Shown: one piece after another, positions 26,995 to 35,839 of the stretch
How positions within the stretch are numbered: position 1 is the stretch's first letter
Layout: every line of letters starts with the position of its first letter
From: CAZKAP01 sp964550895
GTDB taxonomy: Bacteria > Bacteroidota > Bacteroidia > Flavobacteriales > Flavobacteriaceae
Assembly: GCA_964550895.1 (NCBI GenBank)
Contig: CAZKAP010000008.1
Coordinates: 1-64,000, forward strand
DNA length: 64,000 nt
Direction of reading: 5' to 3'
Notes under the pieces: generated by a model
What the model was told of the DNA's origin: nothing
Seen by the model: the letters and a program-made list of their open reading frames with translations, nothing else
Databases searched by the model: none
Translations under genes and position numbers: made by a program

Positions 26995-27975
26995 TTATTT
27001 CTCGCGTTCTACCACGTAATTGACCATCAATTCAAGGGAATCCCGGTAATCGCTATCCGGAAAAGTTTTCAACAGTTCCAGTGCCTTATCCTTGTAGACC
27101 ATCATGCAGTCCCGGGCGTAGTCGAGCCCACCCTTATCCCTGACGTATTCGATCACCTGCCGAACGCGCTTCTTGTCTTTGTTGTGGTTCTTAACCGAAT
27201 TGAGCAACCACCTCCGTTCAGTCGTGGAGGCCTGATTCAATGCGAAAATGAGAGGAAGGGTCATCTTCTGTTCCTTGATGTCGATGCCGGTAGGTTTGCC
27301 AATCTTCCTTTGGCCGTAGTCGAAGAGGTCGTCCTTGATCTGGAAGGCGATGCCCGCCCATTCCCCGAACTGCCGAAAAGTCTCGATCTCCGGCGCGCCG
27401 GGGCGAATAGAAGCCGCGCCCATGGCACAGCAGGCGGCAATGAGGCTGGCCGTTTTCTGGCGTATGATATCGAAGTACACTTCTTCCGTGATGTCCAGCA
27501 GCCTCGATTTCTCGATCTGAAGCAATTCGCCCTGACTCATTTCCCGTATGGCCACCGAAATGATCTTCAACAGGTCAAAATCATCATTCTCCACAGGAAG
27601 CAGCATGCCCCGGGCGAGGAGGAAGTCCCCGACCAGCACGGCGATCTTATTCTTCCAAAGCGCATTTACAGAAAAAAACCCCCGGCGGCGGTCACTCTCG
27701 TCTACTACATCGTCGTGCACCAGGGTAGCCGTATGGATCAATTCGATCATGGCTGCTCCTCTGTAGGCCCGATCCGTCAGGGCATCATCCTTCGAAAGCA
27801 TTTTGGCCACCAGGAAGATAAACATGGGGCGCATCTGCTTGCCTTTGCGATTGACGATGTAGTAGGTAATTCGGTTAAGGAGTGCTACCTGAGAGACCAT
27901 GGATTCCCGGAACTTCTGCTCGAAGATTTCCATCTCCGGCTCTATAGGCTTTCGTATTTGGGATACAATTTTCAA
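26995..27975 (-). CDS. ispB: polyprenyl diphosphate synthase (trans type)
   Basis: A 326-residue long-chain trans-isoprenyl diphosphate synthase. The first Asp-rich motif is LVHDDVVDESDRRRG and the second is FQIKDDLFDY, with GKQMRPMFIFL as the substrate-binding stretch. Such enzymes make the side chain of menaquinone; the product length cannot be read with certainty. The start codon is TTG (KIVSQIRKPIEPEME), matching related proteins. It lies between dnaG and rlmN on the same strand, with 73 bases before dnaG. Confidence 0.9.
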   Translation of the reverse strand: MKIVSQIRKPIEPEMEIFEQKFRESMVSQVALLNRITYYIVNRKGKQMRPMFIFLVAKMLSKDDALTDRAYRGAAMIELIHTATLVHDDVVDESDRRRGFFSVNALWKNKIAVLVGDFLLARGMLLPVENDDFDLLKIISVAIREMSQGELLQIEKSRLLDITEEVYFDIIRQKTASLIAACCAMGAASIRPGAPEIETFRQFGEWAGIAFQIKDDLFDYGQRKIGKPTGIDIKEQKMTLPLIFALNQASTTERRWLLNSVKNHNKDKKRVRQVIEYVRDKGGLDYARDCMMVYKDKALELLKTFPDSDYRDSLELMVNYVVEREK

Positions 27976-28007
27976 TAGGTTCCGGATAATTTCCCTTCCA
28001 AAAGTAG

Positions 28008-29042
28008 CTATTCTATGGATTTATTTGCCAACTGACCGCAGGCCGCGTCGATATCACTCCCCCGCGATTTCCTCACCGTTACGGTGATCCCGGCTTGACG
28101 CAGTTCCCTGGCGTAGCGATCGACCCATTCAGAACCGGCCTGGACAAACTCCTCGTCCCCGATGGGGTTGTACTGAATCAGGTTTACCTTGGAAGGCACC
28201 CTTCTGCAATACCCGATCAGTGCATGGACCGACTTGGGATTGTCATTGATGCCTTTCCACACTACGTATTCGAAGGTGATTCGGCTTTGCGTTGTGCGAT
28301 ACCAGTACACGAGCGCATCCATGAGTTCCGACAAGGGAAACTGCTCGTTAAAGGGCATAATGCCCGTCCGCACCTCATCTATGGCGGAATGCAGCGAAAC
28401 GGCGAGCTGGAATCCCGTCCAGTCATCGGCCAGGCGACGAACCATTTTCGGCACTCCCGAAGTCGAAACGGTGATTCGTTTTGCCGACATCCCCAGGCCT
28501 TTCGGGTCGGTGATACGCTCGATGGCCTTGATCAGGTTGGGGTAGTTCATCAGGGGTTCGCCCATACCCATGAAAACGATGTTGGAAAGTGGCCTTCCGT
28601 AAAAGGTCCGACTCTGCTGGTCGATGGTAACGACCTGATCGTAGATTTCTCCCGGACTCAGGTTCCGCATCCGCTTGATCCTTGCAGTGGCGCAAAACCG
28701 GCAATTCAGGCTGCAACCCACCTGACTGGAGACACAGGCCGTTGACCTCGTGTCGGTCGGGATCAGTACCGATTCAACCGTATTCCCATCGTGCAGGCGA
28801 ACGGCGTTCTTAATGGTCCCATCCTCGCTTCGCTGCATGCGGTCCACGGCAATGGGGAGGATTTCAAAAGTCTGAGAAAGGAGATCCCTCAGCTCCCGCG
28901 AGAGGCTGGTCATCTGCTGAAAATCGTGAACCGACTTGCCCCACAACCATTCGTAGACCTGGTTCCCACGGTACGCAGGAGCCCCCGACTCCATGAAAAA
29001 GTCCCGGAGTTGTTGCAGGCTTAGCGACCGTATATCCTTCAA
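28008..29042 (-). CDS. rlmN: dual-specificity RNA methyltransferase RlmN
   Basis: Radical SAM enzyme that methylates C2 of A2503 in 23S rRNA and A37 in some tRNAs. The radical SAM cluster motif is CSLNCRFCATA. The methyl-carrier cysteines are in TACVSSQVGC and DIDAACGQLA near the C-terminus. The N-terminal domain and the stretch NIVFMGMGEPLMNYPNL are typical. Length 344 residues is normal. The start is TTG (KDIRSLSLQQLRDFF), with queA ending ten bases upstream. Confidence 0.95.
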   Translation of the reverse strand: MKDIRSLSLQQLRDFFMESGAPAYRGNQVYEWLWGKSVHDFQQMTSLSRELRDLLSQTFEILPIAVDRMQRSEDGTIKNAVRLHDGNTVESVLIPTDTRSTACVSSQVGCSLNCRFCATARIKRMRNLSPGEIYDQVVTIDQQSRTFYGRPLSNIVFMGMGEPLMNYPNLIKAIERITDPKGLGMSAKRITVSTSGVPKMVRRLADDWTGFQLAVSLHSAIDEVRTGIMPFNEQFPLSELMDALVYWYRTTQSRITFEYVVWKGINDNPKSVHALIGYCRRVPSKVNLIQYNPIGDEEFVQAGSEWVDRYARELRQAGITVTVRKSRGSDIDAACGQLANKSIE

Positions 29043-29052
29043 AGCATCCGTC

Positions 29053-30102
29053 TTAGAGGATCAGCATGGCATCTCCGTAGGAGTAGAAACGATACTGTTC
29101 GAGTATCGCCTGCTTATAGGCCTTGTTCATCAGGTCGTGGCCCATAAAGGCAGAGACCATCATCAGGAGGGTAGACTTGGGCAGGTGGAAGTTCGTGATC
29201 ATGCAGTCCGCTATACTGAATTCGTAGGGCGGGAAGATGAACTTATTGGTCCAGCCCTCGTAGGTATTCAGCGTCCGTTCCGAGGAAACCGCTGTTTCCA
29301 GGGATCGCATAACCGTGGTACCCACGGCACACACTTTCTTCCTGCCCGCTTTGGCCTGATTCACGATGCGAACCGCCTTTTCGTCAATAATGAGTTCCTC
29401 GCTGTCCATTTTATGCTTGGACAGGTCTTCGACTTCGACCGGGTTAAACGTACCCAGTCCCACGTGGAGGGTCACCTCAGCGAAATGAATCCCCTTAATC
29501 TCCAGTCGCTTGAGCAGGTGCTTGGAAAAATGCAGTCCGGCTGTAGGAGCAGCCACGGCTCCCTCGTGCTTGGCGTAAATCGTCTGATAGCGTTCCTCAT
29601 CGGAGGCCTCTACCTCCCTTTTGATGTATTTCGGAAGCGGGGTTTCCCCGAGTTCGCGGAGCTTCCTTCGGAAATCGGCGTAGGAACCATCGTATAGGAA
29701 CCTCAGGGTACGTCCCCGCGATGTGGTATTGTCAATGACTTCGGCCACCAGGCTTTCGTCATCGCCGAAATAGAGTTTATTGCCGATCCGGATTTTTCGG
29801 GCGGGATCCACCAGCACGTCCCACAGACGCTGATCCTGGTTCAGTTCCCTGAGCAAAAACACCTCTATCCTGGCCCCGGTTTTCTCCTTGTTCCCAAACA
29901 GTCGTGCAGGGAAGACCTTGGTATTGTTGAGTACCATGACATCTCCTTCTTCGAAATAGTCAATCAAATCCTTGAACATGCGGTGCTCTATGGTGCCCTC
30001 GGCGCGATTGATCACCATAAGCCTGGACTCATCCCGGTGATCCGCGGGATATTCAGCCAGCAATTCCTTGGGTAATTGAAAATTGAAGTTGGATAATTTC
30101 AT
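29053..30102 (-). CDS. queA: S-adenosylmethionine:tRNA ribosyltransferase-isomerase QueA
   Basis: Builds epoxyqueuosine on tRNA from preQ1 using the ribosyl part of SAM. The protein begins MKLSNFNFQLPKELLAEYP and contains the typical DESRLMVINR, LNNTKVFPARLFG, AAPTAGLHFSKHLL and HVGLGTFNPVEVED segments. Length 349 residues is normal. It has its own well-formed promoter (30166-30197) with a leader of about 60 bases, and rlmN follows closely. Confidence 0.97.
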   Translation of the reverse strand: MKLSNFNFQLPKELLAEYPADHRDESRLMVINRAEGTIEHRMFKDLIDYFEEGDVMVLNNTKVFPARLFGNKEKTGARIEVFLLRELNQDQRLWDVLVDPARKIRIGNKLYFGDDESLVAEVIDNTTSRGRTLRFLYDGSYADFRRKLRELGETPLPKYIKREVEASDEERYQTIYAKHEGAVAAPTAGLHFSKHLLKRLEIKGIHFAEVTLHVGLGTFNPVEVEDLSKHKMDSEELIIDEKAVRIVNQAKAGRKKVCAVGTTVMRSLETAVSSERTLNTYEGWTNKFIFPPYEFSIADCMITNFHLPKSTLLMMVSAFMGHDLMNKAYKQAILEQYRFYSYGDAMLIL

Positions 30103-30165
30103 GTAGGTGCAATTTTTTTTGTGCCTATTGCCGTGTTCTGCTTGACTTTTTCAGTAAAATGTGCG

Positions 30166-30197
30166 CAAAGATACGATGCCTGTATAGGCCTTGTCAA
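30166..30197 (-). promoter_or_regulatory. promoter of queA
   Basis: On the minus strand a TTG (30197-30195) and an exact -7 element TATCTTTG (30173-30166) are separated by 21 bases, within the spacing accepted for Bacteroidota housekeeping promoters. It starts just after the aroA stop codon region, so queA-rlmN is a separate unit from rsgA-aroA. Confidence 0.75.
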
Positions 30198-30236
30198 GTA
30201 TCCTTGCAACTTCCTGGATATGGGGGCGACCGCCAC

Positions 30237-31493
30237 CTACCCGTCTATCGCTTGTATCCGGAATCCCAGTGATGTATAATCGCGCCAGAAACCCGGGTAG
30301 GATTTGCTTACTACTTCTGGATCACGTATGCCCAGGGGCACCAAAAACGCCAAAGGCGCAAATGCCATCGCCATGCGGTGATCGTCATAGGTATCGATCC
30401 ATACCTCAGCCTTCAGCTGGCCCGCGAAGGGCTCCAGAATCAGGGATTCGCTGTCGGTGCGGACGATGCCCCCCAACTTCCCGATTTCCGTTTTCAGTGC
30501 CAGGAGACGGTCGGTTTCCTTGATGGGCAGGGTGTGCAGGCCCTTGAGGTGACAAGGGCGACCCAGCCCGAGGCAACTTACGGCTATGGTCTGTGCGATA
30601 TCCGGCGCGTCTGAAAGGTCAAGTTCCAGTGGTTCCCGGGACGCTTCCTTCGTTTTTCGAAGGCTCAGCGTGTGTTCCGAAAAATCACTCTCCACTCCGA
30701 AATCCCTGAAAATCCGGATCAGTCGGCTGTCTCCCTGCAGTGAATCCGGATGGAAGGATGCCAAATCCAGCCGACTCCCAGTTGGCGCCAGGGCCAGAAG
30801 ACTGTAGTAGTAACTGGCTGCGCTCCAGTCGGATTCCACCCGCAGGGTTCGCCTGCCTGCCTGCTCCAAAGGCGCCACCCGGATCCGGTTCCCCTCGAAT
30901 GAGACCGAAACTCCCACCCGGCGCAGCAGGGCCAGTGTCATCTCTACATAGGGAACCGAGGTGAGACGGCCTTGCAGACTGAGGGTCAGACCCCCGGGCC
31001 ATTTCGGCGCTGATAAGAGCAGGGCACTGATATACTGGCTGCTGACATCGGCCCGGATCTCCACTTCGTTTCGAACCGGAGTCCGTCCGCTGATTTGCAA
31101 GGGAGGGTATCCCGGCTCACCCAAATATTCGATACGGCTACCGAGCTGTCGCAATGCTTCGACCAGTATGCCAATGGGCCGCTGAGTCATGCGCCTGGAA
31201 CCCGTGAGTACCACCTCCCGTCCTTCGGTAGTGGCAAAATAGGCCGTCAGAAACCGCATGGCGGTACCGGCGTGATGGATGTCGACCGTGCCCCCGGTTT
31301 CCTTCATGCCGCCGAGCATATATCGGGTATCGTCGGAGTCCGAAAGGTTTTCTATGACCAGTTCGGGAAAATGCCCCTGCAGCAGCAACATCCGGTTGCT
31401 CTCGCTCTTTGACCCCGGCAGCTGTACACGTCCCGACAGCAGCCCTTCCCTGTCGGGATAAACCAAACGGATGGCCTTCGATCGGTCGTTCAT
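30237..31493 (-). CDS. aroA: 3-phosphoshikimate 1-carboxyvinyltransferase (EPSP synthase) AroA
   Basis: Sixth step of the shikimate pathway, joining shikimate-3-phosphate with phosphoenolpyruvate. Recognised from LPGSKSESNRMLLL near residue 23, GTAMRFLTAYFA, TGSRRMTQRPIGILVEALRQLG, the Gln-containing SSQYISALLLSAP, and the late KETDRLLALKTEIGKLGG and DTYDDHRMAMAFAPLA. Length 418 residues is normal. Its ATG overlaps the last base of the upstream gene's stop codon (TGATG), so it is coupled to the rsgA-dtd-mazG operon rather than the aromatic operon at 34-38 kb. Confidence 0.96.
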   Translation of the reverse strand: MNDRSKAIRLVYPDREGLLSGRVQLPGSKSESNRMLLLQGHFPELVIENLSDSDDTRYMLGGMKETGGTVDIHHAGTAMRFLTAYFATTEGREVVLTGSRRMTQRPIGILVEALRQLGSRIEYLGEPGYPPLQISGRTPVRNEVEIRADVSSQYISALLLSAPKWPGGLTLSLQGRLTSVPYVEMTLALLRRVGVSVSFEGNRIRVAPLEQAGRRTLRVESDWSAASYYYSLLALAPTGSRLDLASFHPDSLQGDSRLIRIFRDFGVESDFSEHTLSLRKTKEASREPLELDLSDAPDIAQTIAVSCLGLGRPCHLKGLHTLPIKETDRLLALKTEIGKLGGIVRTDSESLILEPFAGQLKAEVWIDTYDDHRMAMAFAPLAFLVPLGIRDPEVVSKSYPGFWRDYTSLGFRIQAIDG

Positions 31494-31822
31494 CAGGGGT
31501 TCAGTTTGGGGTTCGATCGGTGCCGGTCCTTATCCCGTTGCGACTTCTTCGCCATTTTTCGGTCGAAGGCCTCCTGCAGGTCGATACCGGTCTGATTGGC
31601 CAGGCAGAGCACCACGAAAACCACATCGGCTAACTCCTCGCCCAGATCCTTTTCCCTGTCCGATTCCTTTTCGCTCTGCTCGCCGTACCTCCTTGCGATG
31701 ATCCGGGCCACTTCCCCCACCTCTTCCGTAAGCTGGGCCATATTCGTCAGTTCATTAAAATAGCGCACTCCAAACTCCTGGATCCAATCGTCCACGGCCT
31801 TCTGCGAATGTCGTAAGTCCAT
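31493..31822 (-). CDS. MazG-like nucleotide pyrophosphohydrolase
   Basis: A 109-residue all-helical protein with the MazG-type metal motifs: EEVGEVARII in the first helix pair and GEELADVVFVVLCLANQTG in the second. Such enzymes hydrolyse nucleoside triphosphates to monophosphates, often as house-cleaning enzymes. The exact substrate is unknown. It lies between dtd (adjacent, no gap) and aroA (1-base overlap). Confidence 0.88.
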   Translation of the reverse strand: MDLRHSQKAVDDWIQEFGVRYFNELTNMAQLTEEVGEVARIIARRYGEQSEKESDREKDLGEELADVVFVVLCLANQTGIDLQEAFDRKMAKKSQRDKDRHRSNPKLNP

Positions 31823-32275
31823 TTATTCCTTGTTTTTACTGTCGATCATAATGGTAACCGGCCCGTCATTGATCAGGCTGACCTGCATATCGGCTCCGAA
31901 TACTCCGGCCGGGATCTCGCGGTTCATGAGCTTCCGCAACTCCGCACGGAAGCGATCATATAGTGGCTCGGCCTGCCTACCTTCGGCAGAACGGCTGTAG
32001 GATGGCCGGTTGCCTTTTCGAGTAGAGGCGTGAAGGGTAAACTGGCTGATCAACAACACCTCTCCTCCCATTTCGATCACCGACCGGTTCATTACCCCGT
32101 TATCATCGGGGAAAACACGGAGGTTTAGCAGCTTTTTGACCAGCCATGGAATGTCCTCGTCCCCATCTGCATTCTCTATGCCCAGGAAAACCAGTAGCCC
32201 GGGTCCTATGTGGCCTGTGGCGACCCCGTCGGAAACCACAGAGGCTTCTCGAACTCGCTGAAGCAAAACCCTCAT
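31823..32275 (-). CDS. dtd: D-aminoacyl-tRNA deacylase Dtd
   Basis: Removes D-amino acids (and glycine from tRNA-Ala) mischarged on tRNA. The 150-residue protein begins MRVLLQRVREASV, has the catalytic-region motif SQFTLHASTRKGNRPSY, and ends with the GVFGADMQVSLINDGPVTIMID segment carrying the Gly-cis-Pro-type region. Family length is matched. It overlaps rsgA by four bases. Confidence 0.96.
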   Translation of the reverse strand: MRVLLQRVREASVVSDGVATGHIGPGLLVFLGIENADGDEDIPWLVKKLLNLRVFPDDNGVMNRSVIEMGGEVLLISQFTLHASTRKGNRPSYSRSAEGRQAEPLYDRFRAELRKLMNREIPAGVFGADMQVSLINDGPVTIMIDSKNKE

Positions 32276-33228
32276 TCGCCCAAACCTTTATACGGATCTA
32301 TGCGGTAGGTATCTTCCTCGTTCTGAACAATCTGCAGGTAACTGTAATAGCGGGTCTCCGATATTTCACCATCCTCGACGGCCTGCTTGATGGCGCATTG
32401 GGGTTCATCCATATGCAGGCAATTGTTAAACTTGCAGTCCTCTTTCCTCTTCAGGATTTCGGGAAAGTAATCCCCTACTTCGTCCGGCTCCATATCCACG
32501 ACCCCGAAACCCCGTATGCCCGGGGTATCGATAATCTTGGCCCCAAAGCTCAGGTCGTGCATTTCGGCAAAGGTGGTCACATGCTGGCCCTGACGATGAT
32601 AATCGGAAATATCCCCGGTACGCAGGGACAGGCCGGGTTCCAGGGCATTGATCAGAGTCGATTTTCCAACACCCGAGTGGCCGGCGAACATATTGACCTT
32701 GCCCTTCATCATATCCTTTAGAAGTCCTACTCCCCGTCCATCCTCAACGGATGTGGCCAGTACCGGGTATCCAACGCGTTCGTATATGGCCTCCCACCCT
32801 TTGAGCTGTTCCAGTTCGTCTTTGCTGTACATGTCGGTTTTGGTGAAAAGCAGTACGGCGGGAACTTCATAAGCCTCTGCAGTGGCCAGGAAACGGTCCA
32901 CGAAAATCGGATAGGTCACGGGATTGCTTAGGGTGACCGCCACGAATACCTGGTCGATATTGGCCGCGATAATGTGCAGTTGGGCGGAAAGCTTCACGGA
33001 CTTGCGGACGATGTAGTTTTTACGGTCTTCAATATCGGTGATAATGCCGATTTCCTCGTCCCCCTTCTTCTCCAGTTCGATATTTACCCAGTCGCCCACG
33101 GCCACCGGATTGGTGCTTCGGAGTCCCTGTATTCTGAATTTCCCCTTGATGCGCGAGGCATGGGTCCGACCATCTTCGGTCCTGACCTCGTACCAGCTTC
33201 CTGTAGATCTGTATACTAATCCCCGCAT
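32272..33228 (-). CDS. rsgA: ribosome small-subunit-dependent GTPase RsgA
   Basis: Circularly permuted GTPase that matures the 30S subunit. Order of parts: N-terminal OB fold (KGKFRIQGLRSTNPVAVGDWV), G4 motif LLFTKTDMY, then G1 FAGHSGVGKSTLIN, G3 DTPGIRGFG, and a C-terminal zinc-binding region with CKFNNCLHMDEPQC. Length 318 residues is normal. It is the first gene of the rsgA-dtd-mazG-aroA operon, and a weak -7 element lies about 25 bases upstream. Confidence 0.96.
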   Translation of the reverse strand: MRGLVYRSTGSWYEVRTEDGRTHASRIKGKFRIQGLRSTNPVAVGDWVNIELEKKGDEEIGIITDIEDRKNYIVRKSVKLSAQLHIIAANIDQVFVAVTLSNPVTYPIFVDRFLATAEAYEVPAVLLFTKTDMYSKDELEQLKGWEAIYERVGYPVLATSVEDGRGVGLLKDMMKGKVNMFAGHSGVGKSTLINALEPGLSLRTGDISDYHRQGQHVTTFAEMHDLSFGAKIIDTPGIRGFGVVDMEPDEVGDYFPEILKRKEDCKFNNCLHMDEPQCAIKQAVEDGEISETRYYSYLQIVQNEEDTYRIDPYKGLGE

Positions 33229-33252
33229 GGGACGTTATGGTTTAATAGATCG

Positions 33253-33260
33253 TAAAGATA
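33253..33260 (-). promoter_or_regulatory. candidate -7 element for rsgA operon
   Basis: The minus strand reads TATCTTTA, one mismatch from TAnnTTTG, 24 bases before the rsgA start codon. No -33 TTG is clear. Confidence 0.4.
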
Positions 33261-33294
33261 TAATGCCCTTATCAATAATCTGGCCGAAAGCTAG

Positions 33295-33302
33295 TACCTT
33301 AG
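33295..33302 (+). promoter_or_regulatory. candidate -7 element for the secreted protein gene
   Basis: TACCTTAG differs from TAnnTTTG at one position and lies 36 bases before the ATG at 33339. Confidence 0.4.
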
Positions 33303-33338
33303 TTCGCAGTCATTAATTCTTAAACCATTACTATTAGC

Positions 33339-33779
33339 ATGAAAACCCTAAAAATCGCATTTTGCCTGGCTCTGGCCGCTATTGGATTTAGCTCGGCTCA
33401 GGAGTACAAAGTAGTCACCAGTGTGGAATCCATCGTTCCGAACGGACTTGGACGATCCCGCATCGTCATGGCCAATGAAGCAAAGGACTACAAGGAGTAC
33501 ACCTCGACCCAGACCGAGGATGACAACACCCGGAATAAGTCCAAGCGCAGTGAAATCCGCGTGAAAGACTTCGATGAGACCAAGCTCCTGAACTTTTACA
33601 ACATTGCCGGCATACGCTTTCAGAACATCGCGGCCAATGATGCCCTGATTTCCTCTATGCTTACCGATATGACTGCCCAGGGATGGGAACTGGCTTTCGT
33701 GACCAGTGCGGTCGAAGCCGAGGCCGGAAAAGGAGACGGTCAGGGGATATTCATCACCCGATATATTTTCAGAAAATAG
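33339..33779 (+). CDS. small secreted protein of unknown function
   Basis: I do not recognise this 146-residue protein. Residues 1-20 form a clean signal peptide (basic start, hydrophobic core LAFCLALAAIGF-type, cleavage near SSA-QE). The mature part is about 125 residues, rich in charged residues (DETKLLNFYNIAGIRFQNIAANDALIS), with a C-terminal segment GWELAFVTSAVEAEAGKGDGQGIFITRYIFRK that resembles the 'GWEL' pattern of small DUF4177-like proteins. That likeness is weak. It stands alone, between a candidate promoter and a strong terminator, divergent from rsgA and convergent with the aromatic operon. Confidence 0.85.
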   Translation: MKTLKIAFCLALAAIGFSSAQEYKVVTSVESIVPNGLGRSRIVMANEAKDYKEYTSTQTEDDNTRNKSKRSEIRVKDFDETKLLNFYNIAGIRFQNIAANDALISSMLTDMTAQGWELAFVTSAVEAEAGKGDGQGIFITRYIFRK

Positions 33780-33802
33780 GACAACTTCCTTTTGCTGATT
33801 GA

Positions 33803-33841
33803 GCCGGCCCGGTATTTCAACCATCGGGCCGGCTTTTTTTT
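33803..33841 (+). terminator. intrinsic terminator after the secreted protein gene
   Basis: A perfect 9-bp stem GCCGGCCCG/CGGGCCGGC (33803-33811 with 33825-33833), 13-base loop, followed by eight T residues. It points to the plus strand. On the minus strand the stem lacks a T-run, so it would end the aromatic operon only weakly. Confidence 0.9.
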
Positions 33842-33868
33842 ACCGGTTTGTCCCCCTGCCGGGAAGTT

Positions 33869-34957
33869 CTATTCGTGTCCCTGGATAATGCGCTCCTGGT
33901 GGTTAATGGATTCCTGGTGAATGGCCTTGAACATGCGCAGCACGAATTCCTCGCTGAGGCCACGCTGCTCCCCTTCCAGGATCATGTTTCCGAGTATGCT
34001 GTTCCAGCGGTTGGTCTGCAGGACGGCAACGTTGTGATCCTTCTTGAGCTGACCGATCCCATCCGACACTCTCATCCGCTTACCCAGCAAGTCGATCAGC
34101 TGGGTGTCGACCACGTCAATTTCGGCCCTCAGGCGGTTCAGCTGCTTTTGATATTCCTCCTGTGGATCGTTCTCCTTCCGGATCCTAAGGTCCTGCATGA
34201 TCTGTACCAGTCGCACAGGTGTCACCTGCTGGGCTGCGTCACTCCAGGCGTTATCCGGATCCCTGTGTGTCTCGATCATCAGGCCATCGAAATTCAGGTC
34301 CAGGGCCGTTTGAGACACGTCAAAAACCAAATCCCGCCTGCCGGTTATATGGCTAGGATCGTTGATGATCGGAAGGTCCGGGAACCGGCCCTGCAACTCA
34401 ATGGGCAACTGCCATTCGGGCATGTTCCGGTATTTGGTCTTCTGGTAGGTGGAGAAGCCCCGGTGTATTACGCCCAGCTTTTTGATGTCGGCCTTATGCA
34501 AGCGCTCGACGGCTCCCAGCCAGAGCGGAAGGTCGGGATTAACCGGGTTCTTGACCAGCACCACCTTGTCCGTGCCCCGGAGTGCATCGGCTATATCCTG
34601 AACGATAAACGGGCTCACGGTCGATCGGGCGCCGATCCAAAGCAAGTCGATATCGTGTTCCAGTGCCATGTCCACATGGGTCTTGTTGGCTACTTCAGTG
34701 GCCGTGAGCAAGCCCGTTTCCTCCTTCACGCGCTTCAACCAGTTCAGGCCCAGTGCTCCGACCCCTTCAAAGTTTCCCGGACGGGTACGGGGCTTCCAAA
34801 TACCCGCGCGGTAGTAGGTCACATCGGTATCCTTCAGGGCATGGGCTATATCCATGACCTGTTCTTCGGTCTCGGCACTGCAGGGACCTGCAATGACCAG
34901 GGGGTGCGGCAGGTTCAGGTCGTCCAGCCACTTGCGCATTTGCTCGTTGTTTTCCAT
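33869..34957 (-). CDS. bifunctional DAHP synthase / chorismate mutase
   Basis: N-terminal part (about 1-260) is a KDO8P-synthase-like (type I beta) 3-deoxy-7-phosphoheptulonate synthase: HPLVIAGPCSAETEEQ, YYRAGIWKPRTRPG, LLWIGARSTVSPFIVQDIADAL, and GRRDLVFDVSQTALDLNFDGLMIETH. The C-terminal part (about 270-355) is an AroQ-type chorismate mutase: LNRLRAEIDVVDTQLIDLLGKRMRVSDGIGQLKK. It therefore joins the first step of the shikimate pathway with the first step from chorismate to Phe and Tyr. In such fusions the mutase domain usually serves also as the feedback sensor. It is the last gene of the aromatic operon, starting directly after the tyrA stop codon. Confidence 0.93.
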   Translation of the reverse strand: MENNEQMRKWLDDLNLPHPLVIAGPCSAETEEQVMDIAHALKDTDVTYYRAGIWKPRTRPGNFEGVGALGLNWLKRVKEETGLLTATEVANKTHVDMALEHDIDLLWIGARSTVSPFIVQDIADALRGTDKVVLVKNPVNPDLPLWLGAVERLHKADIKKLGVIHRGFSTYQKTKYRNMPEWQLPIELQGRFPDLPIINDPSHITGRRDLVFDVSQTALDLNFDGLMIETHRDPDNAWSDAAQQVTPVRLVQIMQDLRIRKENDPQEEYQKQLNRLRAEIDVVDTQLIDLLGKRMRVSDGIGQLKKDHNVAVLQTNRWNSILGNMILEGEQRGLSEEFVLRMFKAIHQESINHQERIIQGHE

Positions 34958-35839
34958 TTACTCTGATGTTTTGGTCAGGGGAATCCCCTCCAGTATCCGT
35001 TTGATTTGGTTAATATGCTTCATGCTGGCGTGTATGGAATCGAAGTCATCGGCTTCCATACGCCTCCTGAATTCCTCGAGGTTAGCGATATAACGGTCGA
35101 GGGTCTTGAGCACGAACTTTTTGTTCTGTCGAAAGATCGGTGCCCACATATCGGGCGAACTCTTGGCCAGGCGAACCGTACTTTCGAATCCGCTGCCCGC
35201 CATGTCAAAAATATCGCGTTCGTTTTCCTCTTCCTCCATCACCGTCTTTCCCAACATGAAGGAACTGATGTGGGAAAGATGAGAAACGAAGGCAATGTGC
35301 TTATCGTGCGCTGCGGGATTCATATACCGTATGCGCATCCCGATCTGCCTAAACAGCTCCAGCCCTCGCTCCTGCAGGGCAAAGGCGGTTTTCTCGACCT
35401 CACAGATGATCTGTGTTTTCCCCTCGTACAAATTGTCGATGGCCGCATGCGGGCCCGAATACTCGGTTCCCGCAATGGGATGGCAACTGAGATAATTCCG
35501 CCTCCTGGGATGCCCGGCCACGGCCTCGCAAAGAGCCAGTTTGGTAGATCCGGCGTCCATGACCAGACATTCGTCCCTTACACTATCCAGCACCCTGGGC
35601 AGCAGCGTCAGCAAGGCGTCCACCGGCACACAGAGCAGCAGGGCATCCATGCGTTCCAGATCGGAAAAATCGAAGGTGTCCTCCACCAGCCCGAGCTCCA
35701 GCGCCTGTTCCAGGTTACCGGCATCCTGGTCCATGCCATAGAAGTGAAACGAATCCGATACCCTGCGCAGAGATCGGGCATACGAACCGCCGATCAGCCC
35801 TACGCCAATAATTCCTATATGCTTGATCACCCCGGTCAT
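34958..35839 (-). CDS. tyrA: prephenate dehydrogenase TyrA
   Basis: Oxidative decarboxylation of prephenate to 4-hydroxyphenylpyruvate on the way to tyrosine. The NAD-binding start is IGIIGVGLIGGSYARSLRR, and the substrate region has LSCHPIAGTEYSGP, with the catalytic His after LSC, followed by the helical C-terminal domain (FVSHLSHISSFMLG, GSGFESTVRLAKSSPDMWAPIF). Length 293 residues; no ACT domain. It overlaps the aminotransferase gene by four bases. Confidence 0.92.
   Translation of the reverse strand: MTGVIKHIGIIGVGLIGGSYARSLRRVSDSFHFYGMDQDAGNLEQALELGLVEDTFDFSDLERMDALLLCVPVDALLTLLPRVLDSVRDECLVMDAGSTKLALCEAVAGHPRRRNYLSCHPIAGTEYSGPHAAIDNLYEGKTQIICEVEKTAFALQERGLELFRQIGMRIRYMNPAAHDKHIAFVSHLSHISSFMLGKTVMEEEENERDIFDMAGSGFESTVRLAKSSPDMWAPIFRQNKKFVLKTLDRYIANLEEFRRRMEADDFDSIHASMKHINQIKRILEGIPLTKTSE

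Noticed and set aside
30104..30127. Inverted repeat around a T-run just upstream of queA, considered as a preQ1 riboswitch or operator
   Set aside because: On the queA mRNA strand the two central positions mismatch, and no preQ1 core motif is seen.
33848..34966. Open frame of 372 codons antisense to the DAHP synthase/chorismate mutase gene
   Set aside because: Covers the same span as a clear gene and shows no recognisable domain.
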